From Kiritimatiellia bacterium (GTDB lineage Bacteria > Verrucomicrobiota > Kiritimatiellia > RFP12 > UBA3636): DNA of 5,715 nt. Made by a program: the position numbers and the translations under genes. The stretch is from positions 1 to 5,715 of the forward strand of contig JAFPUX010000232.1 in the NCBI GenBank assembly GCA_017413145.1, written 5' to 3'. Under the pieces are notes generated by a model that saw nothing but the letters and a program-made list of their open reading frames with translations, did no database searches and was not told the DNA's origin. Of this stretch, positions 5,142 to 5,715 are shown piece after piece. Every line of letters begins with the position of its first letter. Position 1 is the stretch's first letter.

Positions 5142-5681
5142 ATGGAAATCGACTCCGCCCTCTGCATCGCCGGCGCCATCGGCGTCGTCGGCCTCAGCGC
5201 CGCCGGCTCGGCCATCGGCATCGGCAAGGCCGCCTGCGCCACCATCGGCGCGTGGAAGAAGTGCTACGCCCAGAACAAGCCCGCGCCCTACACGCTCTTC
5301 ACGTTCGTCGGCGCGCCGCTCACGCAGACGCTCTACGGGATGATCCTCATGTCGATGCTGCTCTCCGTCGCCAAGAACCCGATCCCCGGCGCGGGCGTCG
5401 CGGCGATCGTCCTCGCGGTCCTCGCGGGCGCGGGCATCTGCGCCTCCGCCGCGTTCCAGGGGCAGGCCGCCGCCGCCGGCGCGGACGCGCAGGCCGAGAC
5501 GGGCAAGGGCTTCACGAACTACCTGGCCGCGATCGGCGTCATCGAGACGGTCGCGATCTTCGTGATGGTCTTCGCGATCATCTGCATTCTCCCGCTCAAC
5601 GCCAAGGAGGACGGGTCCGCCGAAGCCGCCGCGCCCGCGGCGGTCGTCGAGCAGGTCGTCGACGCGCCCGCCGCGGACTAG
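5142..5681 (+). CDS. atpK: V/A-type ATP synthase/ATPase subunit K (membrane rotor proteolipid)
   Basis: This 179-residue protein forms the membrane rotor ring that carries ions through the V/A-type ATPase. It is a duplicated hairpin with four hydrophobic segments at about 5-37, 51-77, 84-112 and 125-152. The first hairpin has the glycine-rich AAGSAIGIGKA and GAPLTQTLYGM elements; the second has AFQGQAAAAG and GVIETVAIF. E135 in helix 4 is the ion-binding carboxylate, and helix 2 lacks one, as usual for four-helix K subunits. T61, Q62 and Q106 match polar ligands of the sodium site known in Enterococcus hirae NtpK (T64, Q65, Q110), which hints at sodium coupling. A charged linker (AWKKCYAQNKPAPY, 38-50) fits a cytoplasmic loop. 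The last 26 residues or so form an acidic, Ala-rich tail beyond the usual end (NtpK is about 156 residues). The gene has its own promoter, and other ATPase subunit genes are not in the window; they may lie downstream. Confidence 0.93.
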   Translation: MEIDSALCIAGAIGVVGLSAAGSAIGIGKAACATIGAWKKCYAQNKPAPYTLFTFVGAPLTQTLYGMILMSMLLSVAKNPIPGAGVAAIVLAVLAGAGICASAAFQGQAAAAGADAQAETGKGFTNYLAAIGVIETVAIFVMVFAIICILPLNAKEDGSAEAAAPAAVVEQVVDAPAAD

Positions 5682-5686
5682 CGCGC

Positions 5687-5713
5687 GTCCGCGCTTTCCG
5701 CCGCCGCGCGGAC
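5687..5713 (+). terminator. Possible hairpin after the subunit K gene (window edge)
   Basis: GTCCGCGC (5687-5694) is perfectly complementary to GCGCGGAC (5706-5713), with an 11-base loop, starting five bases after the atpK stop. Whether a U-tract follows cannot be seen because the window ends at 5715. It could be a terminator, a partial-termination stem that tunes subunit K against downstream ATPase genes, or chance in GC-rich DNA. Confidence 0.35.
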
Positions 5714-5715
5714 CA

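Overview
This is a very GC-rich window (about 70% by eye) from a chromosome-like, gene-dense bacterial region. It holds six protein genes and no stretch longer than about 80 bases without a gene. I see no rRNA, tRNA, CRISPR array or insertion sequence. The combination of NifU/NifS-type Fe-S assembly, a V/A-type ATPase membrane rotor subunit and strong GC bias fits an anaerobe of the PVC group (Kiritimatiellota or Lentisphaerota-like). That placement is inference from gene content, not from a marker gene.

Region 1 (1-2356, plus strand) is a tight cluster: the 3' end of a NifU-type scaffold gene, nifS (cysteine desulfurase) and a type I methionine aminopeptidase gene. Both junctions are the identical nine bases TAGCCATGG, so each stop is only two bases from the next ATG. 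NifS supplies sulfur and NifU is the scaffold and carrier, so together they make Fe-S clusters. The aminopeptidase removes initiator methionine.

Region 2 (2353-4218, minus strand) carries a GtrA-family membrane protein gene followed, 18 bases later, by an amidohydrolase of the S-adenosylhomocysteine/methylthioadenosine deaminase family. The amidohydrolase converges on the aminopeptidase gene and their stop codons overlap inside one CTAG.

Region 3 (4219-4296) is the most striking part. It is a 78-base divergent promoter region between gtrA (minus) and a dolichol-phosphate-mannose-synthase-like glycosyltransferase (plus), lying in an 86-base dyad (4215-4300). Both directions show the same layout: a TTGCCG -35 box, 17-base spacer, TGn-extended -10 box, eight bases, then ATG, with no Shine-Dalgarno site. 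This predicts two mirror-image promoters driving leaderless mRNAs. The two genes are partners by family: polyprenyl-phosphate sugar synthases and GtrA-type membrane domains are fused in some organisms.

Region 4 (5064-5715, plus strand) has a good promoter overlapping the glycosyltransferase stop codon, then the gene for the V/A-type ATPase proteolipid (subunit K). It retains the polar ion-site residues known from the sodium-pumping Enterococcus hirae ring. The window ends just after this gene in a possible hairpin.
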